From Parapristionchus giblindavisi (taxonomy: Eukaryota; Nematoda; Chromadorea; Rhabditida; Diplogasteridae), in contig CALSFV010000226.1 in assembly GCA_943737045.1 (NCBI GenBank), positions 496,001 through 560,000 of the forward strand: DNA of 64,000 nt, in the 5' to 3' direction. The notes under the pieces were generated by a model that saw nothing but the letters and a program-made list of their open reading frames with translations, ran no database searches and had not been told where the DNA came from. Positions 1-58,735 of this stretch are shown piece by piece. The first letter of the stretch is position 1. The number at the start of each line of letters is the position of its first letter. A program made the position numbers and the translations under genes.

Positions 1-47907
<47,907 letters not shown>

Positions 47908-47922
47908 CTTAGTATGAGTTGT

Positions 47923-47961
47923 TTAGACACTTTTCGTTGGTGAGAGCTGTCCAATTCGCAT
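47923..47961 (-). promoter_or_regulatory. Short upstream ORF in the anc-1 leader
   Basis: On the minus strand an ATG at 47961 opens 12 codons (MRIGQLSPTKSV) and stops at TAA 47925-47923, 15 bases before the main ATG. It lies between the predicted 3' splice site and the start codon, so it would be in the mature leader. Upstream ORFs this close often reduce initiation at the main start, but no such effect can be read from sequence alone. Confidence 0.45.
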
Positions 47962-47998
47962 TCAATAAGTCCCTTCTTCTTCTATGCGAAACGAACGG

Positions 47999-48013
47999 CT
48001 GCAACGAAAAAAA
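47999..48013 (-). promoter_or_regulatory. 3' splice site before exon 1 (spliced-leader or 5'UTR intron acceptor)
   Basis: The minus strand reads a run of nine T, then CGTTGCAG, then the leader. This is a strong acceptor with a polypyrimidine tract and no exon on record upstream. In nematodes this pattern is typical of a trans-spliced leader acceptor, or it may close a 5'UTR intron whose upstream exon I could not find. The AG is at 48000-47999. Confidence 0.55.
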
Positions 48014-49069
48014 AATTACGCGGAAACTTGGCAATTTGCCAAGATAGCAGACAAGAAATGCCACGGGGCGCGTCAACATGTAAACAAAGAGCGCGAATAA
48101 ACGGGTCCGTGTATGGGCAGAGGAGGCCGGGTGGCTCACGCTAACGAGCGCAAGTCCGACGAGACAGGCAACATTCGAGAGGGAGAGAGGCCATATGTGG
48201 GCGACATGGGGTAGGGAGAGGGAGAGGGAGAGGGAGAGGAAGAGGAAGAGGCAGAGACAGAGGGAGAGGGAGAGCGACAGAAAGGGAGAGGGAGAGACGA
48301 GATGACCAGGGGGAGCACTGGCGCCTCTTGATAGGGTCATTAGAAATGGTTGAGAGACATAGGAAGAGGAATAAAGACAGAGGGAGAGGGAGAGATAGAG
48401 GGTTAGAGGGAGAGGGAAAGGGAGAGAGGGATAGGGAGAGGAACATATTGAGGGGAGAGGAAGAGAGACAGAGATCTATAGTGGGATGTAAACGATCATA
48501 TCACATCACTACATCGCTTGACAGGTGATGAAGTCCTTAAAATGGTGCGAAAGAGGACATTAAACCAGGTAAAAACATATGAGTCAGATCATTCTTTGTT
48601 TCTTTCGTAGGGACCACATTGTATGATCTCTTCATATCACACACTATTTCTCTTTTCTCTGACCACACTCTCTTCATATCCCATACTATTTCGTTGGTCT
48701 CTTCCAACGAGAGAGCACTGTTCCCTGAAGAGACCGTTTATTCTCCTATGAATAACGGGGGGCTCTAGGGGATAATTCAACATCGGGCATAGCTCTGCTG
48801 TTTGTGGTTCTAGAACCGTGCAGAGGGGTCAATCAATATTGCTGTGATCAGTAGTCTTATCACATCTTGATCACAGCTAATAAATCAGAGCGAGCTGTAT
48901 TGCAGGAAAAAATGCAATGTAATGTCTAATTGTGATACGAGAGAAGATACTGCTGAGATTGCGAGAAATGACTCAAACTTTGTCTTTCACTCATCAGCCC
49001 TCCCATCTCTAACCCTTCTATGTCACTCTTTCAGCCACTCCTAGGGAATAAGAAATGAAGAAAGAAGAA
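48013..49069. other. Upstream region: purine tracts, no gene seen
   Basis: GA/GGGAGA tracts at 48178-48300 and 48365-48475 and the family B-like element at 48600-48760. This is where the anc-1 promoter would be expected, but I recognise no promoter element. Confidence 0.6.
48600..48760 (+). mobile_element. Family B-related element, rearranged
   Basis: The segment ATCTCTTCATATCACACACTATTTCTC occurs, then recurs with CTCTTCATATCCCATACTATTTC, followed by CCAACGAGAGAGCACTG and GAAGAGACC. It looks like a tandemly duplicated left half with one right half. Confidence 0.6.
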
Positions 49070-49181
49070 AGACATCACGAGCTAATTTGAACTCTCCGCT
49101 CTGGCAACGCTTCGCAGGTAAAGAAAGCGAGAGAGCAAGACCAGAGAGGAAAGTTTCAAATAAGCTCTTGAAGAACTTTAA
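49070..49181 (+). mobile_element. Palindromic element, family A, upstream of anc-1
   Basis: ACGAGCTAATTTGAACTCTC at left, CCAGAGAGGAAAGTTTCAAA at right, ending near ACTTTAA. It lies outside the gene, showing the family is not limited to introns. Confidence 0.75.
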
Positions 49182-50316
49182 AAGCTGAATATTCAAATCT
49201 GAATAGTTGTTAACCAACTGATACAATGTATACTGGAAGGAAGCGATGATCAAGACAACGTGCTGAGGTCGCGTTTTTCTATCACTATAGCGCTTTTTTA
49301 TCATTAATAAAAATTTTGTTTCATTTGCTTTAGTCATCAAAAGAACTTCGAGACTCATGATTAACACTTCGAGAACCGAAAAATATTCGTACTGCGCTGA
49401 AATGGGCGCCGCAGCGAGAAGCATGTAACAACTCAACCGGGCTATACAGAGCTGGCCATACGTTCATTGCAACGTCAGAATCGGTCAAACGATAGTCCAC
49501 ACTGAACAAACTGTTCGAATATCAATCATCTCTCCCAATTTTATATGATATCTCATTCATCTATTTCTCAGCGCTCTCTCTATTTTCCGTGATCTCTATT
49601 TCCCATCTTTCTGTGCACTCTCTCAATTTCTGGTAATCCCTAGTTTCCCACTCTATCTCTTCATGCTCTCACTTCTCAATTGTCTCTAACAACTAATTTA
49701 CAATTTATATACGGTATCTCGTTTTCCATTGATCTTTAGCCCTGTTTTTCTCTCTCTCTCTCACTGTTTCTACGTGGTAGCTCATCTATATTTCGTTCTC
49801 TCTCTTTTTCATGTACAGTCTATAAAATTTTTTTCATATCCCTCTCCCTCTTCTTCCTTTCTAATCATTCTCCCTTCGGTTACTCACAGTACCTGCTGCA
49901 CGTATGCGCACATGATTCTAATCTATGTATCAGCAAAGATATAATGATAATTGGTTAGAGATAATGTCATAATGAGAGAATACAAACAGGCAGAGAAACG
50001 AAGAGACTACAGAGTGATAAGAGGGAAAAGAGAAACAAAGGAAGGAAGAGAGACAATGGAATTAGTAGAGAGCACCGACGGTCTGGGTATGATAATTGGA
50101 TAGAGATTAGTAGAAAACATGGAGCGAGCACGAAAGGAAACGAGAGCGAGAGATAACGACAGAGTAAGAGAGCACAGAGAAAGAGAGAGAGTTGAAGAAA
50201 GAGAGGACAGAAGAGAACGATAAAATATATACGACGACGCAGTCAATGTCTCTGGAGTAGCTTTGTGTGGGTCGACTTTTACTATTTAGCCATAACATTG
50301 TAAATTCACTGGAGCC
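49182..50316. other. No gene recognised
   Basis: AT-rich sequence with loosely repeated CTCTATCTC/CACTCTCTCA pyrimidine strings (49545-49700) and a purine-rich counterpart (50020-50215). No conserved coding signal. Confidence 0.6.
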
Positions 50317-50430
50317 TTAAAGTTGAAAGCACAACATGAGCTATTTTTCTCCGCTCTGGCAACGCTCTCGTAGACAAAACAAGCGAGAGAGCGTTGCCAG
50401 AGTGAAAAGTAAAATTAGCTCGGAGTGTCT
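50317..50430 (+). mobile_element. Palindromic element, family A
   Basis: Left end TTAAAGTTGAAAGCACAAC; the core CTCTGGCAACGCTCTCGTAG and its complement GAGAGCGTTGCCAGAG form the best-preserved stem of all copies; right end AGCTCGGAGTGT. Confidence 0.82.
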
Positions 50431-50734
50431 GTGGCGTATCTTCTTTTCCTACATCACATAATCTTATAGGTAGTGAAATGAGGAGACGAATATTTTGAAT
50501 TTGTAAGAGTGGACAGAAAGAAGACTACGAAACAAGAATGATCGAAATATTTTTCACCAGAGTTATGTTATGGAAAGATTTGTTTGAGATTTAGTTCGTT
50601 TAGGAAACATCGGGGAAAAAACAAAATGTATTCAAAGCTCTCTATTCTAGTCCTACTCATGTACCGTCTATTTCTGTGGTTGTATTCTGAAATGCTCCAT
50701 TAAAAATTTTCGAAAAGAAAACAATTGAGAGCAC

Positions 50735-52285
50735 TCTCCTTGTTTTACACACTCACTCGCTCCTCTGTATTTCTTTTCGTGAATTTGAAGATCGCAATGG
50801 GAAAACATTCAAATGGGAAGAAATCAGTAGTAGGAAACGTGAGCATATAATCGAGAACGCTGAGTAGGCGCAAAAAACATGTGCAAATAGAGACCGAGAG
50901 AGAGAAATCGGATTTCCTCCTCAATTCCATATATCGGCCTATCCCTACAAAGAAATAGCGAAGGATGATATAGAATAAGTGAGAGAACACTGTACATGAG
51001 AGATTCAGCCAACTAGGTTTTGTCCTTTATGCCATATTAATCATAGTTTTTCATCGTTTAATGGAGAACATATTGCGAACGTTTTGTATGAGCAATGGAA
51101 GAGACGTAGAAAATAACGCAGATCATGATTCACTGTATTAGAAATGGCTTGTCTTCAAGTACTAATAAAAATCTTCTAAGTTTGATGTTATATGATTCAA
51201 TATGACATTATCAAATCTTTAAATTCTAATTAAGTCCATGTTCCCGACAAAAATAATTCGAAAAGCGATACAATCAGTGATGAAATTGCGCTGATCAATC
51301 AATCAAGGCTGAACTTTTAGCAAGTACTGTCAGCGAGAATGATAAATAGTCATAGAGAGATGAAGAGTGCTAGAAGAATGAGAAACACTTGAGAACGCGA
51401 TAGGATCACTAATCACTCTTGTCAACACTCTCTTCATTTCGCACACTATTTATATTTTCTCCAACAACAGTCTCTTCATTTCACACGCTATTTTTATTTT
51501 CTCTAACAATGAGAGAGAGTTGAGAGATGAAGAGATCATTTTGGTTCTCTTCATATAAAACGAAGTGCCGCGAACTTAAAGGAGAAAGATAAGGAATTAA
51601 TGAGTATATGAGAAATGGTCGTTGCAATTAGAAAGTGCGAGAATGACAGAGAGTGACCGGACAGAGATAAAGAGGAAGGGAGAGGGAGGGATAGATATAA
51701 AGTTATAAAGAGGAGGGAGATGGGTGAAGGTTTTCTGTATAGTTGAGCAGGAAGGACTGTGATCGGTACGTTGATTTAATTTATAGTTTTAGCTTTATGT
51801 CACTACATAGATATCCATGACCATCTATTGTTTTCATCTACAATATTTGGAATTCAACAGTATTGATCTATTGATCGATCATTGATTGATTGACCAGGAT
51901 TATTTTCTATTCTCTATTATTGCTCGCACAAAACGTTCGCAATCTGTTCTCCATTAAACGATGCAAAAACTGTGATGAATATAGCAAGGACAAAAATGTC
52001 GTTGTCTGACCCTATCGTTCACAGTGTTCTCTCACTTCTCGTCTAACATGTTCGTTATTTCTTTATAGTGATATGCCGATATAGGGAATTGAGAAATAAA
52101 TCCGATTTCTCTCTCTCGGTCTCTATTTGCACATGTTTTTTGCTCCTACTCAGCGTTCTCGATTATATTGTCACGTTTCCCATTCCTGGTTTATGCCAGT
52201 TTGAAAGTTGTCGCACTTTGATCTTCAAAAGTCGTGAAAAGAAATACAGAGGAGGAAGAGAGTGTGTAAAAGAATAAGAGTTTTC
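50735..52285. mobile_element. Two inverted copies of an about 400-base element around a 750-base spacer
   Basis: Left copy about 50735-51130, right copy about 51880-52285 in opposite orientation. Shared strings include AATGGAGAACATATTGCGAA with AACGTTTTGT at the inner ends and TTTTACACACTCACTCGC at the outer ends. Read on opposite strands, both give the translation SLSVSICTCFL...SVLDY. The outer 60 bases also occur alone at 28885, 44340 and 57838. The spacer contains a family B-like element. Confidence 0.75.
51415..51560 (+). mobile_element. Family B-related element, rearranged
   Basis: It has the same duplicated left half as the 48.6-kb copy (CTCTCTTCATTTCGCACACT and GTCTCTTCATTTCACACGCT), then TCTCTAACAATGAGAGAG and GATGAAGAGATCATTTTGG. 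It lies within the loop of the 50.7-52.3 kb inverted pair. Confidence 0.6.
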
Positions 52286-52289
52286 TCTA

Positions 52290-53090
52290 TATTTTTTTCA
52301 TTTCGTGAATATTGAATAATATTCATTTAAGAATGCTGTAAGAGTGTAGAAGAAAGAATAGGTACCAAAATCGTTCGTTCCTTCATAATCAGCGTTGATT
52401 CAAATGCTTGGATTAATTGGATCATTTAGATCTTGAACCCATGTGTTTTCGATGTACAATATCTCTACATTCCATCGCAGAAAGAGACAGTTCGACCGGA
52501 GAGTTTTGAATAATTTTGTTTTTTTTAGAAAAGCGGTGCTCAATGAATGACCAAATCTTTTTCAAATCTTTCCAAAACATAACCCCTGTGAAACATATTT
52601 TAATCATTTTGGGTAGTCTTCTTTCTGAAAACTCACACAACTACTTTATAAAGCCCTATAAACAGTCCCCTTCTCATTTCACTAACGATAAGATTATGTA
52701 CATAATGTAGGAAAAGAAGATCAACTCAACGTAGGACTGAACGGGTGAAATATCAAAAATCTACAGTTTCTATGTTCTTGGCAAAATAAATCAAATAGGA
52801 AACTGTGAAGACGAACATGCATCTACATCATAAGATTATTTATTATAAAATAAGTCTATTCTCAACGTTTTACAGAATAAAATCAACCTTTGCCGGTCAA
52901 CAATAGATTATGGAAAGGAATTGGAGATCAGAGAGAGAGAGACCGAAGTTATGGAAAATTCGGAAAATGGACAGCAGATGGAAAGGAAAGAAGCGATGAA
53001 GGAAAAGTTGAGGAGGACAGTGATGGAAAAGGCGAAGACGATTGAAAGTAGATGGATGAAAAGGGAGAGAACGTGGAAGGGAGAAAAGGG

Positions 53091-53134
<44 letters not shown>

Positions 53135-54331
53135 GAGAGAGAGGAGAGAAAGGGAGAGGGAGAGTGGTCAATGAAAGCAGTGAAAGCGCGCACACAACGA
53201 CGACGAAAGTATTGAAAAAGAAAATAGAGATGAAAGGACAGCGATGATCAATAGAGAAAGTGAAGAAGATGATGATAAAGAAAGGAAAAGCGAAAGGTGC
53301 GAATGATTGGAAGACTAATGACTGTATCGGAGCAGTGATCATAATACAGTACCCTGAATATGCCGAATAATTACGGTATCCTGAACAGTATGCTATGTGA
53401 ATACCAGTATTCAATCCCTGCTTATGGCACAGGGTTCTCTTTTTTGAGAAATTTTCGGATCTTTCCGTGAACTTATTACTCATACCTAGTTATTTTCCTA
53501 GTGACAACTGATGAGTGTTGTGTGTGATAGTTTCGAAATGGGAGAATGAGTTGATTGACATTGACAAATAACTGTGTTCTACTTTCTTATCAATCTTATC
53601 ACCCCCTCCTTGTCAGAGGACAGATGATTGGTCGAACAATAGTAAGTGCACGAAGGTGATTGAGGGATGAGAGATCAGTGATAATATCAATGATAAGAGT
53701 AATTAAATTATAGCCATAAGTATACGGATCAATACGGACGATTTTTCTATAGTGTGGCGCTATTAAAGAGGCTAGAATATTCTGGTGCAAATTGAAAGAA
53801 CAAATAACAAATTTACAATTCCGCAAATGTACTCAAAACTATTTATAGGAAGACTGTTTCTAGCCATTTTCTTTGAAAGCTAGACAACCGAGAGAGCATC
53901 AATTTTGAGATAGTTTCAATGTTGAACTGCCGTTGTGGCTGTGGAAAGGAATAGAAGAATGTTATGAGAACAGAAAGACCACTGACTGAAGTTTTTCTGA
54001 CGTTATATAGTAATAAGGGTAAATTTACGATTTCGTTACATAAACAAATATAATAAATACAGACAAAATAACAATATGGTTAGCATAAACAAACATCACT
54101 CCGAAACGATTAAATTGTTCCTCTCTCTCAATCTCTCTCTACCTCTACTTCTCTCTAACTCCCCTACAACTCTAATGCAATTCACAGTACACAACGAATT
54201 AGCCCCGACTTGTTTCCTTTTGAGCATAGACAGTCCCCGAAACAACAGAGAAAGAAATCGATTAGACACGCTTGAAGTGGACACTGTCAGCAAAATTTTG
54301 CATTAGGGATACTTGCGATTGATTAATTAAT
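52290..54331. other. No gene recognised; GA tract at 53091-53165
   Basis: The 191-codon minus-strand frame over 52908-53483 is driven by the GA tract and hydrophobic low-complexity sequence, so I do not call it a gene. Confidence 0.6.
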
Positions 54332-54792
54332 TATGTGGTGTTAATTTCTTGTAAATGGAATTGGAAATTGTAAAAAGGGTGTTAATTTTGTCCACTTGTA
54401 AATAGCATTGTAAAAGCAAATATCTCGGTTCTCTGATCAGTTAGAGACTTGAAACTTGGTTTTTAGGTTAGAAACCACGAAAAAAAGCTTATAAACGAAG
54501 TTTAAAGTCTCTAGCTCTACTGAGAACGGAGATATTTCCTTTTTACAACATTTTTCAGGAAAAACTCGAACATTCTTGTAAAAAGCAAATATCTCCGCTC
54601 TTTCTAGAGATAGAGACTTGAAACTTCGTTTATAAGTTTTTTTCGTTGTATCTAACCTAAAAACCAAGTTTCAAGTCTCTAACTAGTAAGAGAACCGAGA
54701 TATTTGCTTTTTACAATGCTATTTACAAGTGGACAAAATTAACACCCTTTTTACAATTTCCAATTCCATTTACAAGAAATTAACACCACATA
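54332..54792. mobile_element. 457-base near-perfect hairpin element flanked by TA
   Basis: The element 54334-54790 begins TGTGGTGTTAATTTCTTG and ends with its exact complement, with TA directly on both sides. The two halves pair almost along their whole length: AAATATCTCGGTTCTCT and AGAGAACCGAGATATTT, then AGTCTCTA and related pieces, around an asymmetric centre near 54560. There is no coding capacity. Long terminal inverted repeats and a TA duplication suggest a Tc1/mariner-type non-autonomous element; that class assignment is inference. Confidence 0.85.
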
Positions 54793-55079
54793 ACGTGAAA
54801 CATAGTGAAGTTTAGTGAGCATTTTTATGTACACAGAGAGTTCAACATACCCGATTTTTAAATGAACTTGAAGGAAATGAAATAAAGAAAATAAGGAATA
54901 CCCCGCGATAAGTCAAAATTCAACGCATCGACCAGATTCTGTTGATCACAGAGAAAGTGAACGAGTCTGTCGGGACCATGAATAGAATTTAAATGCGAGA
55001 ATAAGTGAGAATAGACATTACGGCTCTAAAATTGATCCAAAAGAGATGAAGTAACACACAAATACTCTCCATGGCTTGT

Positions 55080-55500
55080 CTCTTCTTCTTCTTCTTCTTC
55101 TTCTTCTTTCCCCTCTTCCCCTTCCTCTAGCATTTTGTTGACTGTTTTGGAGCGCGAGCACCACGCGAGCTCTCTTCAGCTATCTCTGAATCTCCGTTCT
55201 CCCTCTCCCTCTCCCCCTCTCACTCTCCCTCTCTCTCAATATCTCTCTCTCTCCCTCCCTCTCCCCCTTTCTTTCAGTATCTCTCCCTCTCCCTCTCTCT
55301 TTAATCTTCCCTCAACTGTCTCCCTCTGTATTCCACAATCTACGGTCTCTCCCTCTCCTTTTCTTTGCCTCAACTCTCCGTCATTGTGGCTGAGAACGCG
55401 CTCACAGAGAGCAAAAACAACCCCATAACGAATGGCCAAAGAAGAAGAAGAAGAAGAAGAAGAAGAAGAAGGAGGAGGAGGAGAAAAAGAGGGGAAGACT
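55080..55500. repeat. CTT tract and GAA tract facing each other
   Basis: CTT repeats at 55084-55110 and GAA repeats at 55439-55470 lie in inverted orientation about 330 bases apart, with CT-rich sequence (55195-55320) between. They could pair with each other. Confidence 0.75.
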
Positions 55501-56279
55501 CCACATGAAAAGGTGATGTTGTTCATCTATGTAAAGTGAGAGTTGTTTTCGAACATGCACAACGGCGCCAATGTGAATAAATCAATATTCAGAGATGATT
55601 TAGCGACCGCGGAGCTGTTCAAAACAAAAAAAAAGGTAGAAGCAGAAAAAGTATGTATGCATGTGTTCAATGCATATTAACATTTAATATATTACTCGAT
55701 TATTCATTATGTACAAACTTAAACATCCCTTACTGTTGGTAGAAATTCAAAATATACATATTTCAACTTATAAACTTTTAAAAATATTGGGTCAATAGTG
55801 TGAAAGAAATAATAAGGGAGCCAAGGTAAGAAACAGTTTGAGAGGAGGGGAAGAAAAGAGTTTGAATTGGCGATAAATTGAGCGCGACTGTGAGGGAGAG
55901 GGAGAGGGGAGGCTAAGGGACAGAGAGAAGGAAAGGTAAAAGGAGAGGGAGAGGTAGAGATTGAATAGCGAGGGACAGGAAGGGTAGAAAAAGGCAGAGG
56001 GAGAGATTGTTGCCAGACAAGGTGAATGGTAAGGCTGTTGTGAGAGGTAAGGGTGACTAAACCGACATGAGAATATCGTCGATCAATGTGATTAGAATGA
56101 ATTAAACAGTAAAAACAAGTCAATAGATACTCAAGAAACATGTAATAACGTTATTGATTTTTCGGTATTGACCATATTTAAATTAGAAAGAACGAACGAG
56201 GAGATATTAAAAATGGGCTCCCTTGGAAATGTTTCCAAGAAAAAAAACTATAATTAATCTAAAACGATCCAGTGTTTCA

Positions 56280-56372
56280 TGAGTTTAAAAAATTCAGAAT
56301 TATCAGAGAACAGCGAAATAGTGCTTGAAATGAAGAGATCATTGACCGAAGAAGTACTCTTTCATAGGATGA
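56280..56372 (-). mobile_element. Half of a family B element
   Basis: ATCAGAGAACAGCGAAATAG, then TGAAATGAAGAGATCATTGA, matches the right half of the inverted family B copies. The left half is not recognisable. Confidence 0.45.
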
Positions 56373-56925
56373 AATTGTGTACAAGAACACATCGTAGTGG
56401 CAGACCGACAACAAGAAGGACAACTAGGCAATGGATGGAGAAGAAGAAGAAGAAGACCTTACGAGGGACAAAGGGGCGACGAAGAGACCAAGGTCCAGAT
56501 GTGGCTATGAAGGGGAGAGGGCAGTGTGGGAAGACGAAAATAAAGATTTGAGAAAATCAATAATCATAAAATTAAGAGAAAATAAGGATTCATAATATAA
56601 AATTCTAGATGTGCATGGCCCATATTATGGAAAGAGTATCGAAATCATTGCAGTCTCTGCTACACGCAAATTCTCTTATATCTGAAACCAAGAGTGCAAT
56701 TCATGAAGCAGTTATCGTACCCTATGATCCGTAGTTTCTTTTAAAAACTATAAAATATTTACGAAAAACTGTCTTTATTGTTGTCATTACGGTCAGTTGT
56801 CAGTTGCTGTAGAATTGTTTCCAGATGTTTCTCTTCGATTGCCTGTCCTATGTCCACTATCTCACAAATATCCTTTCCTCCTTTTGTCCACCACATTTCT
56901 CGTAACTGCGCACACATTGCATACG

Positions 56926-57024
56926 TTAAAGGGACACCCCCCAATCCCATTTAAAACTCTCTTCTTTGGCCATAGTCTCTCAATTTCTTTCACTACGAGA
57001 GAATACCATCAATTCACTATTTAA
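56926..57024 (-). mobile_element. Degenerate family A element between TTAA sites
   Basis: Begins TTAAAGGGACACCCCCC and ends CACTATTTAA; the central part retains CAATTTCTTTCACTACGAGA but the right arm is lost. Confidence 0.6.
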
Positions 57025-57837
57025 CGGTTTGTCGGTCTAAATGTCAAGGTCAATCGATATTTGGAATTAGCCATGCCCAGGGACCACCCATTCGTCAATG
57101 ATCAAGATAATGTAGTAATTATAATGCGAATACATTTGAGACAAAGGAAAATTAAGAAAATATTATCTGATCAAATCGATATTTCGAATGAAGACGACCG
57201 AACACAAACAATAATCCTAAAAACAAGAATTTCTGAGTAAAATCGATAATATTATATGTTGTTCAGGAATCCTTGTGAAGAATGAGATCTATTGAAGATT
57301 ATTATTATTATTTATTTTAGTTTGCATAAACGTAGAGCTAGCAACAATATCGCATTTTTGTCAAGATTTATCACAATGAGATGAAACATATTTCAAAATC
57401 ATTAGGACTTTCATACGGGCATCGGGATGAGATTTATTTTCCTTATTCGTGTCTTGAGAAAGTTCAAAGAAAGGTGGTAGAGCACTAGTGAGAAATACGT
57501 ACTTTTTGAAACAAAGAGCAATTAACGGCACCTTGGGATGAAAATCAAGGTAATATCTAGTTAAAAACATAGTTATAGAAGAATATTCATCGAAAATAAA
57601 GATATTCATACAAAATATTATTTAAAATCAAATAAAAGGTCAATGGCGAATGCTTGATCAAAGTGTATTGCCGATCTACAAATAGAGTAAGGTGACTGGT
57701 ATGGAGAGTTGAGGGGTAAGAGAAGTGAGATGGGGAATACCATGGAGAAAGCTTCAAGGTCGGAAAGGTACAAGATCAAATCAATCTGAACGCAAAAACG
57801 ATTCTGTAAGAGAGATCAAAATCAGAGAAAACTCTCC

Positions 57838-57905
57838 TCGTTTTACACACTCATTCGTCTATTTTTCTTTTCTTATATTTTCATGATTTTCGAAAAGATC
57901 GCGTG
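57838..57905 (+). repeat. Copy of the outer end of the 50.7-kb element
   Basis: TTTTACACACTCATTCGTCT then TTCATGATTTTCGAAAAGAT. It is a degenerate match to the same end sequence, with no second arm nearby. Confidence 0.5.
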
Positions 57906-58536
57906 AAATGCAGAGAATATAAGGAGGGAGAGTTATACCTGGACAGGCAAAGAATGAGTTAGAGAGGAAAAGGAGAAGGTCAATACAGACTAATATAGCG
58001 GACTGAATGAGTGAGAAGCAGTATGAAATTGTCCCTGTATAGTCTGTTTGCGCATGTTGTTGTTGCATGATAGATGGAGGAGAGGGAGTGGGAGAGAGAG
58101 AGAAAGGGATAGAGGTAATACAGTGAAAATGGATAGTTTCTCGGATCGCTGACTAAGTGAGGTAATGTACAACATTATAAAGGAATCTCCCAAATCAGTA
58201 ACAATTGGAAATCATAACATAGTCCCATCTGATATTATCCCAAGATCACGATCTCAAAGAATATCTTCAACCCAACAACACCAAAATAGATAAGAACTAA
58301 CCGAAGTAAATGAGTAGGTGATAAGAAAGACCTTGAGAATAGAAGAGGAAAGTTGGTAATGACTACTGAGCGTTAATTTATGATCTAACTCTGAGAAATC
58401 AGAGAGGTGATAGAGAAATAATCGCTAGATTTAAGGGGCTTCGAATCATCTCCAAAACGGCTCGTAAAAAGTGATACGTGTGCTTGCAACCTTGAAACAT
58501 TCTGCGAGATCGCATTTCCTGCTCTACCACCAAACC

Positions 58537-58735
58537 TCTTGATCTCTCTCCCTTCCTGTTCCTCTCCCTACCTCTTCCTCTCTCCCTACCTCTTCCTCTC
58601 TCCCTCTTCCTCTCTCCCTACCTCCATCCCTCTTCCTCTCTCCCTACCTCTTCCCCTCTTTCCTCTTCCTACCTCTTCCGCTCTCACCCCCCCCCCCCCC
58701 TCTTACTCTCTCTACCTCTCTCTCATCATGTCATA
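58537..58735 (+). repeat. CCTCTTCCTCTCTC-type pyrimidine tract with a C run
   Basis: Degenerate repeats of CTCCCTACCTCTTCCTCT, ending in a run of about 14 C near 58687-58700. Confidence 0.85.

Larger units (their letters stand above)
55501..58530. other. No gene recognised
   Basis: AT-rich with a purine tract (55885-56010) and the repeat fragments listed separately at 56.3, 56.9 and 57.8 kb. Scattered short frames have no domain or splice support. Confidence 0.55.

Noticed and set aside
52908..53483. 191-codon minus-strand frame with hydrophobic stretches
   Set aside because: Its middle is a GA microsatellite read as Ser-Leu repeats; no domain, splice sites or codon-use support.
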